From contig JAAXNY010000001.1 in assembly GCA_013420905.1 (NCBI GenBank), positions 3,162,001-3,226,000 on the forward strand: a stretch of DNA of 64,000 nt. Reading direction: 5' to 3'. Under the pieces are notes generated by a model. It saw nothing but the letters and a program-made list of their open reading frames with translations, made no database searches and was not told the DNA's origin. Shown here in pieces: positions 34,243-45,200 of the stretch. The stretch's first letter is position 1; the number at the start of each line of letters is the position of its first letter. This DNA comes from Collybia mongolica (lineage: Eukaryota > Basidiomycota > Agaricomycetes > Agaricales > Clitocybaceae). The translations under genes were made by a program, and so were the position numbers.

Positions 34243-34690
34243 GTTGGTCACCCACAGCTTCTCAATAGCCTCAATGCCAATGTAAGGATTTCATTTGCCT
34301 GCTACAAATGACCTACCACATCTTTTTCATAGTTCCTTGAGGGCTGTGTTGAACAGGAACCAGATACCATGACATCCAAACTACAAGATCATTTACAGGA
34401 AGTTTGCAATGTGGAAGCATCTGTAGCAATGATCCAAAGAATGCTCCATTGTCAAGGATTTACACTGAAAAGGGTATATGTTACTCTCATAATCATGGCC
34501 TGTACCAATGGAAACAATAACAGGTAACAAGGCCTGCCATTGAGCACAACAAAAATGACTGCACAACTTATAAGATGGTGATTGGGGAGCATTTCTGACC
34601 CAAGCACCTTGTTTTTATCTCTCACTATTGGCCTTTTGCCTGGGCTCCTCCTGCACTGTGCACCCAGAAGAGGTGGTTTTCAACCATTTA
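34243..34690 (+). pseudogene. Remnant of DDE_3-type transposase
   Basis: Fragments read GHPQLLNSLNAN, a GT-AG intron ending at about 34332, FLEGCVEQEPDTMTSKLQDH, GFTLKR, a second intron ending near 34512, VTRPAIEHNKND and KMVIGEHF. This is the N-terminal helix-turn-helix part of a DDE_3 (IS630/Tc1-related) transposase. After HLVF the segment that should carry the catalytic Asp-Glu is missing, and it resumes at PFAWAPP. Dead copy. Confidence 0.6.
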
Positions 34691-35082
34691 ACTGTGGAAA
34701 CTGTAATATCCTATGGTGCTGGACACTTAGTTACGAGTCCTTATGTTTACATAAGTAACTTGTTCATCATCCTGGGTTTGCGGGGAAAATTCAGCGTACC
34801 CAACAAGATCCAGTGTTGTTTTTCCCACGGTTAGTAAGTTTGAAGTGTTCCGAGATTTCATTAGAACGTGATCAGTAAACATTTTGAAGTACATCAGTAA
34901 CACTTTGTAGTCGTGGAAATATTTTTCTAACTGTGGGAATCAAAATTAGCCGACGCGCGGATTTCGAGCAAAAAAGGCAACTGCTAAACATGGGCTGCAT
35001 TTAATAATATAAATTTGAGTTAATTGGTCTTTTTCTTGGGATATCTCAAGAATTAATTAATAATTGACCACTGCATAATCAT

Positions 35083-35138
35083 GCTTACATTTGTCAACTA
35101 CGCTGTTAGCTCTAACAGCGTAGTTGACAAATGTAAGC
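35083..35138. repeat. 56-bp near-perfect palindrome (E1)
   Basis: Two 27-bp arms beginning GCTTACATTTGTCAAC are separated by a 2-nt CT spacer. The arm carries ACGCTG/CAGCGT. The same palindrome occurs in E3, E4 and E6 but not in E2. Confidence 0.9.
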
Positions 35139-35159
35139 ACAATTACAAGAGGCTTGTTC

Positions 35160-36110
35160 CGCTTTGGGTCAAACTTTTCCCACAATACAAAACATTGCAT
35201 ATCTCAACAATGACAAGACCTATGGATGCAATTTAAATTGCTACTACTAGATATGGTGAGGGGCTACCCAATGTAGATATTTATATGGATTTGTATTTGT
35301 TTGTACACCTTCAAACATCATGATCAAAAGTAGCTCTCTCACTACAAGCATGTTACAAATGAATATCAAGTTTGTATATGACTTTGCCACACAGCTAGCC
35401 AAACAAACAATAACATCAAAGTTCCCACAATATAAATCATTGCATATCTCAACAACAACAAGGCCTATGGATGTAATTTAAATTGCTAGTGTTAGATATG
35501 GTGAAGTAGTACCTCGTGTATATGTTTGTATGTGTTTGTATTTGTTTTTATTTTTCTAAACCTCATCAACAACAAATTTCTTGCTACATATTGTAAATGA
35601 GTACTGTCTGAATATCATTTCACCACACATCTGGCCAAACAAACAATAATACTAAAGAAAATTTCCACAATATAGATGATACTTATCTCAGCAAATACAA
35701 AGCTGATGGACATGCTACTACTAGACATTGTAAAGGAATACATGATGTTTTGTTTATATGTGTTTTTAGTTGTTTGTACCCTTCCAAATCTCATTATCAA
35801 CAACAGCTTTTTTACTACATATTACAAATAAATATCATCTGTATATTACTTTGCCAACATCTGGCCAAACAAACAATATTAATGAAATTCACACAATATA
35901 GACAATGCATATCTCAGCAAATACAAGGCTAACAGGCACAATTTAAATTGCTACTACTCCTAGACCTATGGAGGGGGTACAGCAAGAAATGTATATTTAT
36001 ATTTGTTTGTATCTTTCCAAATTTGATTATAATCTCTTGTTATATCTATTTTAACATCACATTTATATATACTTGGCCATAAGTATAGCCAAACAAGTCA
36101 ATGTGGATGC
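35160..36110 (+). repeat. Diverged ~240-bp tandem units
   Basis: Four units, each starting near a TTCCCACAATATA-like motif (about 35175, 35421, 35662 and 35895). Each contains GCATATCTCA, an AATTTAAATTGCTA-like segment and GCCAAACAAACAATA. Spacing is 230-247 bp. The same array recurs in every E copy. Confidence 0.75.
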
Positions 36111-38156
36111 TTCTGGAATCCATAATGCTCAATATCTTGACAATAGCTAGCAATATGAGTATGGTTAAATATAGTATGTGATAACACAACAAAAAACACT
36201 TAACAGGCATATGTACATTTTTTTGAAGTTTGTCTTTGATGACAATATTTCTATTTTTAGCATATCTAATAAGTTCTTGATTAACCCAGGATGCAAGGCT
36301 AGAAATGAAATGTTAAATGTTGAATAGTTGATATACATTTCAATACTGTGGGAACTTGGTTCTATTATAGGCATTTGCATTGATATTACTTCCTTATATC
36401 ACACAATTGGGTAGTCCAATCTATAAATAGTACATTGGATAAATACTGTGGGTGTACCAGAAGTCTATATCAGCCTACTAGAGCTGTGCAAATAGTACAG
36501 GGGTAAAGTATTAGTAAGAAGTAAACTAATATTTGTAAAAGGAATAAGAACATATCACAAGGTAGATAGAATTACACCAAGGTAGTCTCAAGGTATACAG
36601 CAGTATATAGGTGCATATACAATAGAACAAGGTATATCTGAGCAACTAGATGTGGGGCACATATGCACTCACCTTACACACATCTGGTTAGGGCACAGGG
36701 GTGATTGGCACTACTTGGCCTAGATAGCACATCCAGGGGTGCACACCAAGCTACCAGTTGATGGTTCTACCATATGGAATACACCACTGCACCACCCATG
36801 TCCACCATGCTAGCTGCTCACTAGCAGATATGGGCAGGCAGTCACTGGTAATGTGGCAGGTGCCTCTGTAGTCCTTGTTGCAGCTCTTATTGTTGTGATT
36901 TTGCAGTTGTTATTTTCACTGAGAGGGGTGGGTATGAGAGAGGGTGGTGGTATCCATGGCAGTGGGACCTGGCATTGTACTTGGCAGTATTGTGCACAAT
37001 CATATGGCAGGGAGGTGATGGGAGGGGCAGCTGGGGATGTAGTGGTGGAGGTTGACAACAAGGCTAACAGGTGATGTGGCACCCATCAACAATATTCAGC
37101 CATTGCCAGTAATGGCCAAGAGTAAACAGCAGGGGCCATTATAAAAACAAGCACCTTGGACTGACAAGCTCATATTACCAAATGGTTAATCTGCATGCTT
37201 TATGCACATGACATGTAACCTTGAGGCCTTGCATTTGACTCTCCAAAATATTGCATTTTTGTGCATTAAATAAGCAATGGTAACTATAATTAAGTAAGCA
37301 ATCTAGACAGTCTGCATGGACTTCATGGGGAGTTGTTCCAAGCTGGATCTGAACATCCAAGTAACAGCATGGATTTATGGACTTAGCTTTGACTTGGCTC
37401 AGATGCAGACTGTCAATTAAGCAGGGCTCCCTGCCAAACAGGGTCTGAGTCAGTCTGCAGACACCTGCATTTGTCTGTGTGGTCTGTGTGGCTCATGTGG
37501 CTCAGTGTAAAGTCCCCAGAGAAGCTACTGAGTTGGTTGTATATTTGGAATATACAAATATGGATCTACATTTTTGAGTTTGTTAATTTTTTCACACTGA
37601 GAGTCTGAGTCCCCACTTTACCAGCTGACTTGTTTTTAAGGAAAATGCCTAGATATATATTGTCACCTTTTATTGGTGGATATTTGTATAGGATCTATAA
37701 ACACCAACTTCTATTGGCATACACCATGGATATGGGTGAAGTTGTAAGGGGATCACTTGTTTGTCCACATCTAGCCATCAGAATCACTATTGCACAGCTT
37801 GTACATATACCCTCACTGTTATATCTATTATTCTGACACACACTGCTTTAACCCCTTGACAGATAGTAGTTTAATTTGGCAAGCTCAAATGTGTGGTCAT
37901 ATTACATCTTCATGTTGTGTATCCATCAGGCCTTCCATGATGTCAAGCTACTCCCTGTACTCTACAATCTAATTCTAGGACAATGCCTGACAAGTGTTCC
38001 AGAACCAACTTTATCAATGACAAAAAGTAATATAAAGTTGAATAGATTCTGGATAGCTAGTTCTATTGCAACAACCTGGTTCTAGAAATATAAATAAAAA
38101 TTAATCAAAAACAAAACATAAGGACTCATATCTGCCAGTAATGGCCCTCTACCTCA

Positions 38157-38643
38157 AGTCACTGCTACTTTTGTACACCAAATATAACCAGCCCAAAAAA
38201 GTCCTGAATCCTTATTGGTGTTACCAAACACTTTGTTTTGGGGGGGGGCAAACATAATTGTTAAAGGAATCTTTGAAAAAATAAAAAATGAAGGAGTTAT
38301 TTAATTTGATACCCCCCAAAATTGGCCACCCATCCCAAAAAGGGAATTAAGGGTCTGACCAAGGGTCACATTACTTTATGGATTGCCACTCTCACCCACC
38401 TCCACATCAAATTGACAAGCAAGTGTCTCTATGCAAGTTGTTTTTTGCATTCATTTGATGGGCAGGTATGATAAAAGCAGGTATGCATGTTCTCTCCTTT
38501 TTTTGGGGCTGCTTGAGCAATGTATTGTTCAATTTACAGGCAATTTACATGCAAGATATTAGCTTGGTGGGGGGTCAAAAATTTCAAAAAATTTCTGAGC
38601 TGATTTGGCCACTTACATAAGCTGTACACAAGTAGCAGTGACT
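38157..38643. mobile_element. MITE-like element with 21-bp inverted ends
   Basis: The left end AGTCACTGCTACTTTTGTACA (38157-38177) is matched by its reverse complement at 38623-38643 with one mismatch. 487 bp, no ORF, no clear target duplication. It abuts the right end of E1. Confidence 0.55.
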
Positions 38644-39320
38644 AAGTGTCTGGCAACATACTTTTAATGGGTGGATTAAGGCCAGATGAATTTTAGATGA
38701 AATTCCATACCTTACTTTTCAACCATCCAGGGGGTGAATTCCATTTGTAATATATATTATCATTTTTATCTATTAAGTGCATGGAATTTAATCTCGCAAA
38801 AGGATGAAATATGTAGGATGTTTTTGATCCAGTAGAAGGGTATGAACTTCATCCAAAAGATAAGGTGTTTCTGTGTGTGATTTTCTGGAATTTAAGGACT
38901 GAAATGGGGGTTTGATTTTCCCAACCCTAAGGGATAATCTCAGCCTAAGTTGACTTTCATCCTTTAAGGGGATGCTTTAGAATGTGGGGGATTTTCATGC
39001 ATCCAAAGAATGGGAGAAGTGTTTTCCTACTTTTAAGTGGATAATTCTGAACTGGATTCAAACAACCTAGGCTTTCCTTTTTTCCCCTCAAGGCTTTGTA
39101 TACCACTCACTGTACATAATACAGATGCAGTCATAGTGGACTACTTGTGATCAAGAATTTGAACTGGATACAATCATAAGCCATTGTGTAAGGCATAGGG
39201 ACACTCCAAGAAAGAGTTGCCATGGCATGGTGGCCTTGAGCTTGTATGGGCTAAAATTGCACACCTGATTGGGTATTAGGGGATCAAATCCTCAGAGCAG
39301 CTCACTACCCAAGGAGAGCT
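38644..39320. other. Unassigned AT-rich sequence
   Basis: No gene or named repeat recognised. Near 39225-39310 there is a weak tRNA-like segment with a possible B box (GGGGATCAAATCCTC). Confidence 0.35.
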
Positions 39321-39985
39321 TGTTGTCATGTATTTGGTATACTTATGTGGTGGAATAGATCATGTGACATGTGCCAATAAATAGAGAAATCAATCTAATT
39401 TGTATTTCAGGTAAATATAGTAGTAGTTGTTGATTATTCCAATGTTTAGTGTAATTTCCCACAAGGGTCATGTTTGGTAAGGGTCATTGTTGTTATAAGA
39501 TGTTTGCTCACCCCTGACATAACACACAGACCTTCAAAACTAGCTGAATCTGGACATTTCTAAAATTTCGCTCAAAATGGACTGTGGGAAAAATATGCTC
39601 AACAAGGAAATTGTAGAGCCATGTTTGTACATTCCAAACATATAAAAACAAAGTTAATAGCTTTACTGGTTATGGAGAAAAACACAAAATAAATTTTGAA
39701 ACACAACACTCTGAAATATTAGATATGCATAATTTTGATGGCATCATCAAAGGCATTATGTAAGCATCCCAAATGCAAATTATGTCACAACACTTTGTAT
39801 TTGTGGAGAAATGCTGTAAAAAGCCATAAGAGAAGAAAAATCCCATTATGGAAATATTTTCCCGCGGTGTTGAAATATGAATCAATGAATGAATGAATCA
39901 CCTTTTTGCCTGAAAACTGGGTTGATAAAGAACTCATAATCAATCAATCAATCAAATTTTTGCCTGAAACCTGGGTTGATAAAGA
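39321..39985 (-). repeat. Solo fragment of A2 segment
   Basis: Reverse complement of the A2 segment seen in E2 (43820-44670). It ends with AACCTGGGTTGATAAAGAAC, and that last ~50 bp is duplicated in tandem with an ATCA tetranucleotide run. It abuts the Gypsy protease remnant. Confidence 0.6.
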
Positions 39986-40635
39986 ACTTGTAACATTCCA
40001 GACCAAGGACAGATCAAAATTGCTCATTGTTGCCAAAGAATTGCATGCCCTCCAATCAATCACTCCCCTAGTCAAAGGATGCCACATCAAATGCATCCTT
40101 GACAGTGGCTCACAGATCATATCAATGTCAGAAGCCATCTGGTTGTTGCTTAACAAAGAACTGAACCCCCAAGTCTTGATCACAATGCAATCGGCAAATG
40201 GCACCCAAGATACAAGTCTTGGTATCGTCATGGACCTTGAAATGGAAATCGCGGGTATCAAGCTATACCTCCAAGTCCACATCATTTGTGAACTGACCTA
40301 CAATATGCTTCTTGGCTGGCCCTTTGATGTGCTTGTGCGCACCCAAGTCAACAATCATTTGGATGGCACTCAAGTCATAATAATCCACGATCCGAACTCC
40401 ACCCGTATTGCATGAATTCTGACCCAAACTAGAGGTGCACTGCAATTTAAAATGCCACCAGCCATCAACCAGAATGACATCAAGTGTTTTTGAATATCAA
40501 TGATTTGAGCAAACCAGACACTCAAGGAGACCTGCTGATCATCATTGCCACACACAAGATACCCAATTCTTTCATCCCACCTCCCGATTTCCATCGCAAA
40601 TATGATATGTTCTCCATTCCTGGTTACACAATTTA
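39986..40635 (+). pseudogene. Ty3/Gypsy polyprotein remnant, protease region
   Basis: The segment GCHIKCILDSGSQIISMSEA carries the retropepsin Asp-Ser-Gly site (D at the ILDSG), followed by MQSANGTQDTSLGIVMDLEM and NMLLGWPFDVL, the typical basidiomycete Gypsy aspartic protease. Stops follow at about 40414. The coding continues beyond the Tc1 and E2 insertions at 46805. Confidence 0.75.
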
Positions 40636-42243
40636 CAGTGGCTCAAAAAACTGCCCCAATGTTTGTACATTTTTGAAAGATCAATATGGTATGAAGTGCT
40701 GACATAAGCAGGGGACCTGGGGTAATTATGTAAGATACTATGACATCGTGGCTTTCCAATGGACCCTGGATCATGTGATTTGGATCAATATCCATTAAGC
40801 TATAAGCCAAACAAAATGGTTACTTATTGGGGCAGTTTTTTGACCCTTATCTTATTTTCCATTATTCTGGCATTTATGATCCAATGCAAGAACATTATGG
40901 ACTGTGGGAAGAATAAACAATGTCATGTGACTTTATTTGTATCAATTTGACATGTTGGAATTGGTTCAATCATCTTCTTGACCTCTTACCACCATCATGA
41001 AAGCCATTTCTACTGCTCAGCACAATACTGTTGTTTCTCTCCTCAATGAGGGCTATTCTCAGCATCAAATCAAGGAGAAAATTGGTCTAGGGAAGGGTAC
41101 CATCAGTAGGATCAGCAAAGATGTGGATGGAAACAAAGAAAACAACCTTGGTGGCCGCCCCTCCAAGCTGTCTGTTTGTGACAAACAGTCAATTATTCGT
41201 CAAATCAAGTCAGGGAAGCTTGATAATGCAGTTCAGGCTACCCAATTCATCAATGGCATCATCCCCAATCCTGTCACACCCCAGACAGTCAGAAATGCAC
41301 TCAAGGAAAATCAATTTTATGCTGCTACAAAGAGGAAAGCTCCTCTTCTCAAACGAGCCCATCGCATCTGGCGTCTCCAGTTTGCAAAATATCATGAAAG
41401 CTGGACTGTGGAGGACTGGAAAAGGGTTCTATGGACAGATGAGACCAAAATCAATAGGATTGGGTCAGATGGAAAGGTTTATGTCTGGAAACAAAGGGGA
41501 GAACCACCATCTGATAGAACAACATCACCTACTGTCAAACATGGAGGAGGAGGAAACCTCATGGTATGGGGTTGTATGGGGTGGAATGGAGTGGGAAAGC
41601 TCATAGAGGTGCAGGGGAACATGGACAAGGTTCAATACTGTGAAATTTTGGAGAGTGGAGTTCAGGAAAGTTTTGAGAAGTTGGAAATGGTGGATGGCGA
41701 GCGCTACTTTCAGCAAGATAACGACCCCAAACACACATCTGGACTGGCCACACAGTGGTTTGAAGACAACAACATTCAAGTCCTTGGCTGGCCTGCCCAA
41801 TCCCCTGACATGAATCCAATAGAACACCTTTGGGAACATCTCAAGCGCCGTCTTAAAGAATATCCGACACCACCCAAAGGAGTACATGAGTTGTGGGATA
41901 GATTGGCTGAAGAGTGGGGTGAAATTCCACCAGAGGTATGCCAAAACCTGATAGAAAGTATGCCCAGGCGGATACAAGCAGTTATAAAGGCAAAAGGTGG
42001 TCATACAAAGTATTAGATAGAAAATTAATAGAGGGTCAAAAAACTGCCCCAATGAGTAATCATTTTGTTTGGCCTATAGCTTAATGGGTTTTGATCCAAA
42101 TCACATGATCCAGGGTCCATTGGAAAGCCACGATGTCATAGTATCTTACATAATTACCCCAGGTCCCCTGCTTATGTCAGCACTTCATACCATATTGATC
42201 TTTCAAAAATGTACAAACATTGGGGCAGTTTTTTGAGCCACTG
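40636..42243 (+). mobile_element. Complete Tc1-like transposon
   Basis: 1608 bp starting CAGTGGCTCAAAAAACTG and ending with its reverse complement, flanked by TA (40634-40635, 42244-42245). The inverted repeats are about 215 bp long. Each arm carries the motif TCAAAAAACTGCCCCAAT at its outer and inner ends in opposite orientation. It sits in the left target duplication of E2. Confidence 0.9.
40997..42016 (+). CDS. Tc1/mariner transposase, DD34E, apparently intact
   Basis: 339 aa, one uninterrupted ORF. The N-terminal helix-turn-helix (LLNEGYSQHQIKEKIGLGKG) is followed by a GRPSK hook-like motif, then the DDE domain with Asp in WTDETKIN, Asp in YFQQDNDPKHT and Glu in SPDMNPIEHLW. The second Asp and the Glu are separated by 34 residues, the Tc1 spacing. 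The transposase cuts at the TIRs and inserts at TA. Nothing in the sequence shows it to be dead; with intact TIRs the element could be autonomous. Confidence 0.93.
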   Translation: MKAISTAQHNTVVSLLNEGYSQHQIKEKIGLGKGTISRISKDVDGNKENNLGGRPSKLSVCDKQSIIRQIKSGKLDNAVQATQFINGIIPNPVTPQTVRNALKENQFYAATKRKAPLLKRAHRIWRLQFAKYHESWTVEDWKRVLWTDETKINRIGSDGKVYVWKQRGEPPSDRTTSPTVKHGGGGNLMVWGCMGWNGVGKLIEVQGNMDKVQYCEILESGVQESFEKLEMVDGERYFQQDNDPKHTSGLATQWFEDNNIQVLGWPAQSPDMNPIEHLWEHLKRRLKEYPTPPKGVHELWDRLAEEWGEIPPEVCQNLIESMPRRIQAVIKAKGGHTKY

Positions 42244-42245
42244 TA

Positions 42246-45200
42246 CAAGTCCTTATGTTTACATAAGTAACTCGTTCATCATCCTGGGTTTGCGGGGAAA
42301 ATTCAGCATACCCAACAAGATCCAGTGTTGTTTTTCCCACGGTTAGTAAGTTTGAAGTGTTCCGAGATTTCATTAGAACATGATCAGTAAAGTTTTTGAA
42401 GTACATCAGTAAGACTTTGTAGTCGTGGAAATATTTTTCTAACTGTGGGAATCAAAATTAGCTGACATGCGGATTTCGAGCAAAAAAGGCAACTGCTAAA
42501 CATGGGCTGCATTTAATAATATAAATTCGAGTTAATTGGTCTTTTTCTTGGGATATCTCAAGAATTAATTAATAACTGTCCACTGCATAAGCATGATTAC
42601 AAGACACTTGTTCTGCTTTGGGTCAAACCTTTCCCACAATACAAAACATTGCATATCTCAACAATGACAAGACCTATGGATGCAATTTAAATTGCTACTA
42701 CTAGATATGGTGAGGGGCTACCTAATGTAAATATTTACATGTATTTGTATTTGCTTGTACACCTTTAAACATCATGATCAAAAGCAGCTCTCTCACTACA
42801 AGCATGTTACAAATCAATATCAAGTATATGACTTTGCCACACAGCTAGCCAAAACAAACAATAACATCAAAGTTCCCATAATATAAATCATTGCATATCT
42901 CAACAACAACAAGGCCTATGGATGTAATTTAAATTGCTAGTATCAGATATGGTGAAGTAGTACCTCATGTATACATTTGTAAGTGTTTGTATTTGTTTTT
43001 TTTTTTCTAAACCTCATCAACAACAAATTTCTTGCTACATATTGTAAATGAATACTGTCTGTATATCATTTCACCACACATCTGGCCAAATGAACAATAA
43101 TACTAAAGAAATTTCCCACAATATAGATGATACTTATCTCAGCAAATACAAAGCTGATGGACATGCTACTACTAGACATTGTAAAGGAATACATGATGTG
43201 TTTATTTATATGTGTTTGTAGTTGTTTGTACCCTTCCAAATCTCATTATCAACAACAACCTTTTTACTACATATTACAAATGAATATGACCTGTATTATT
43301 ACTTTGCCAACATCTGGCCAAACAAACAATATTAATGAAATTCCCACAATATAGATGATGCATATCTCAGCAAATACAAGGCTAACAGAAACAATTGAAA
43401 TTGCTACTACCCCTAGACCTATGGAGGGGGTACACCAGGAAATGTATATTTATATTTGTTTGCCTTTCCAAAGTTGATTATAATCTCTTATTATATCTAT
43501 TTTAATATCACATTTATATATTACTTGGCCATAAGCATAGCCAAACAAGTCAATGTGGATGCTCCTGGAATCTATAATGCTCAATATCTTGACAATGGCT
43601 AGCTATATAAGTATGGTTAAATATAGTATGTGATAATACAACAAAAAACACTTAACAGACATATGTACATTTGTTTGAAATTTATCTTTGATGATAATAT
43701 TTCTATTTTTAGCATATCTGATAAGTTTTTGATTAACCCAGGATGCAAGGCTAGAAATAAAATGTTAAATGTTGAATGGTTGGTATACATTTCAATACTA
43801 TGGGAACTTGTTTCTATTATTACAAGTTCTTTATCAACCCAGGTTTCGGGCAAAAAGGTGATTCATTCATTCATTGATTCATATTTCAACACCGCGGGAA
43901 AATATTTCCATAATGGGATTTTTCTTCTCTTATGGCTTTTTACAGCATTTCTCCACAAATACAAAGTGTTGTGACATAATTTGCATTTGGGATGCTTACA
44001 TAATGCCTTTGATGATGCCATCAAAATTATGCATATCTAATATTTCAGAGTGTTGTGTTTCAAAATTTATTTTGTGTTTTTCTCCATAACCAGTAAAGCT
44101 ATTAACTTTGTTTTTATATGTTTGGAATGTACAAACATGGCTCTACAATTTCCTTGTTGAGCATATTTTTCCCACAGTCCATTTTGAGCGAAATTTTAGA
44201 AATGTCCAGATTCAGCTAGTTTTGAAGGTCTGTGTGTTATGTCAGGGGTGAGCAAACATCTTATAACAACAATGACCCTTACCAAACATGACCCTTGTGG
44301 GAAATTACACTAAACATTGGAATAATCAACAACTACTACTATATTTACCTGAAATACAAATTAGATTGATTTCTCTATTTATTGGCACATGTCACATGAT
44401 CTATTCCACCATATAAGTATACATGACAACAATCTGAATGCTTATTAGTGTCCATGATCCTGAGAAAAGTTAGTTCTGATGGTTTTTGTGTTTTCTCCAT
44501 AACCAGGCAAGCTATGGCATTGGGTTTTGTGCACAGGTATTGCTTGTTTACTTGGTAACATTTTCCCATGGTCACATGACCTCTATAAACTATCATCTAC
44601 ATTGTTTCTACTTATTTACAACTTCCTGAATGTGGAATGGAGCCACATAGTGTGTTGGCCCACTTCACCCAAGTAGGCATTTGGATCAATATTACTTCCT
44701 TAGTGATTTAACTATTTGGTATATTCTTTGTTTATTAATTGTCTTAAAATTTAAACAATTAGTTTAAGTTTCACAATTGGGTAGTCCAATCTATAAATAG
44801 GTACATTGGATAAATACTGTGGGTGTACCAGAAGTCTATATCAGCCTACTAGAGCTGTGCAAATAGTACAGGGGTAAAGTATTAGTAAGAAGTAAACTAA
44901 TATTTGTAAAAGGAATAAGAACATATCACAAGGTAGATAGAATTACACCAAGGTAGTCTCAAGGTATACAGCAGCATATAGGTGCATATACAATAGAACA
45001 AGGTATATCTGAGCAACTAGATGTGAGGCACATATGCACTCACCTTACACACATCTGGTTTGGGCACAGGGGTGATTGGCACTACTTGGTCTAGACAGCA
45101 CATCCAGGGGTGCACACCCACCCACCAGGTGATGGTTCTACCATATGGAATACACCACTGCACCATCCATGTCCACCATGCTAGCTGCTCACTAGCAGAT

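Larger units (their letters stand above)
34734..38158 (+). mobile_element. E1: non-coding 3.4-kb repeat element
   Basis: Begins TTA|CGAGTCCTTATG and ends CTCTACCTCAAG. An inverted copy of the start (CATAAGGACTCA) lies 30 bp inside the right end. The left part holds a 56-bp palindrome and four diverged ~240-bp tandem units (35160-36110). The right part (36400-38158) is shared with the other E copies. No long ORF; very few CpG. It lacks the 0.85-kb A2 segment found in E2, E4 and E6. The flanks are TTA on the left and TCA on the right. Confidence 0.7.

Noticed and set aside
35160..36110. CRISPR-like array
   Set aside because: Units are about 240 bp, diverged and adjacent, with no short repeat plus unique spacer pattern; the genome is eukaryotic.
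36853..37074. 73-90 codon ORFs repeated in the E right half on both strands
   Set aside because: They recur only because the DNA repeats recur; both strands are open at once and start contexts vary.
37385..37510. tRNA or structured RNA in the E right half (GTCTG/CAGAC-rich segment)
   Set aside because: A short GCAGGG-CT-CCCTGC hairpin exists, but no cloverleaf or A/B box pair was found.
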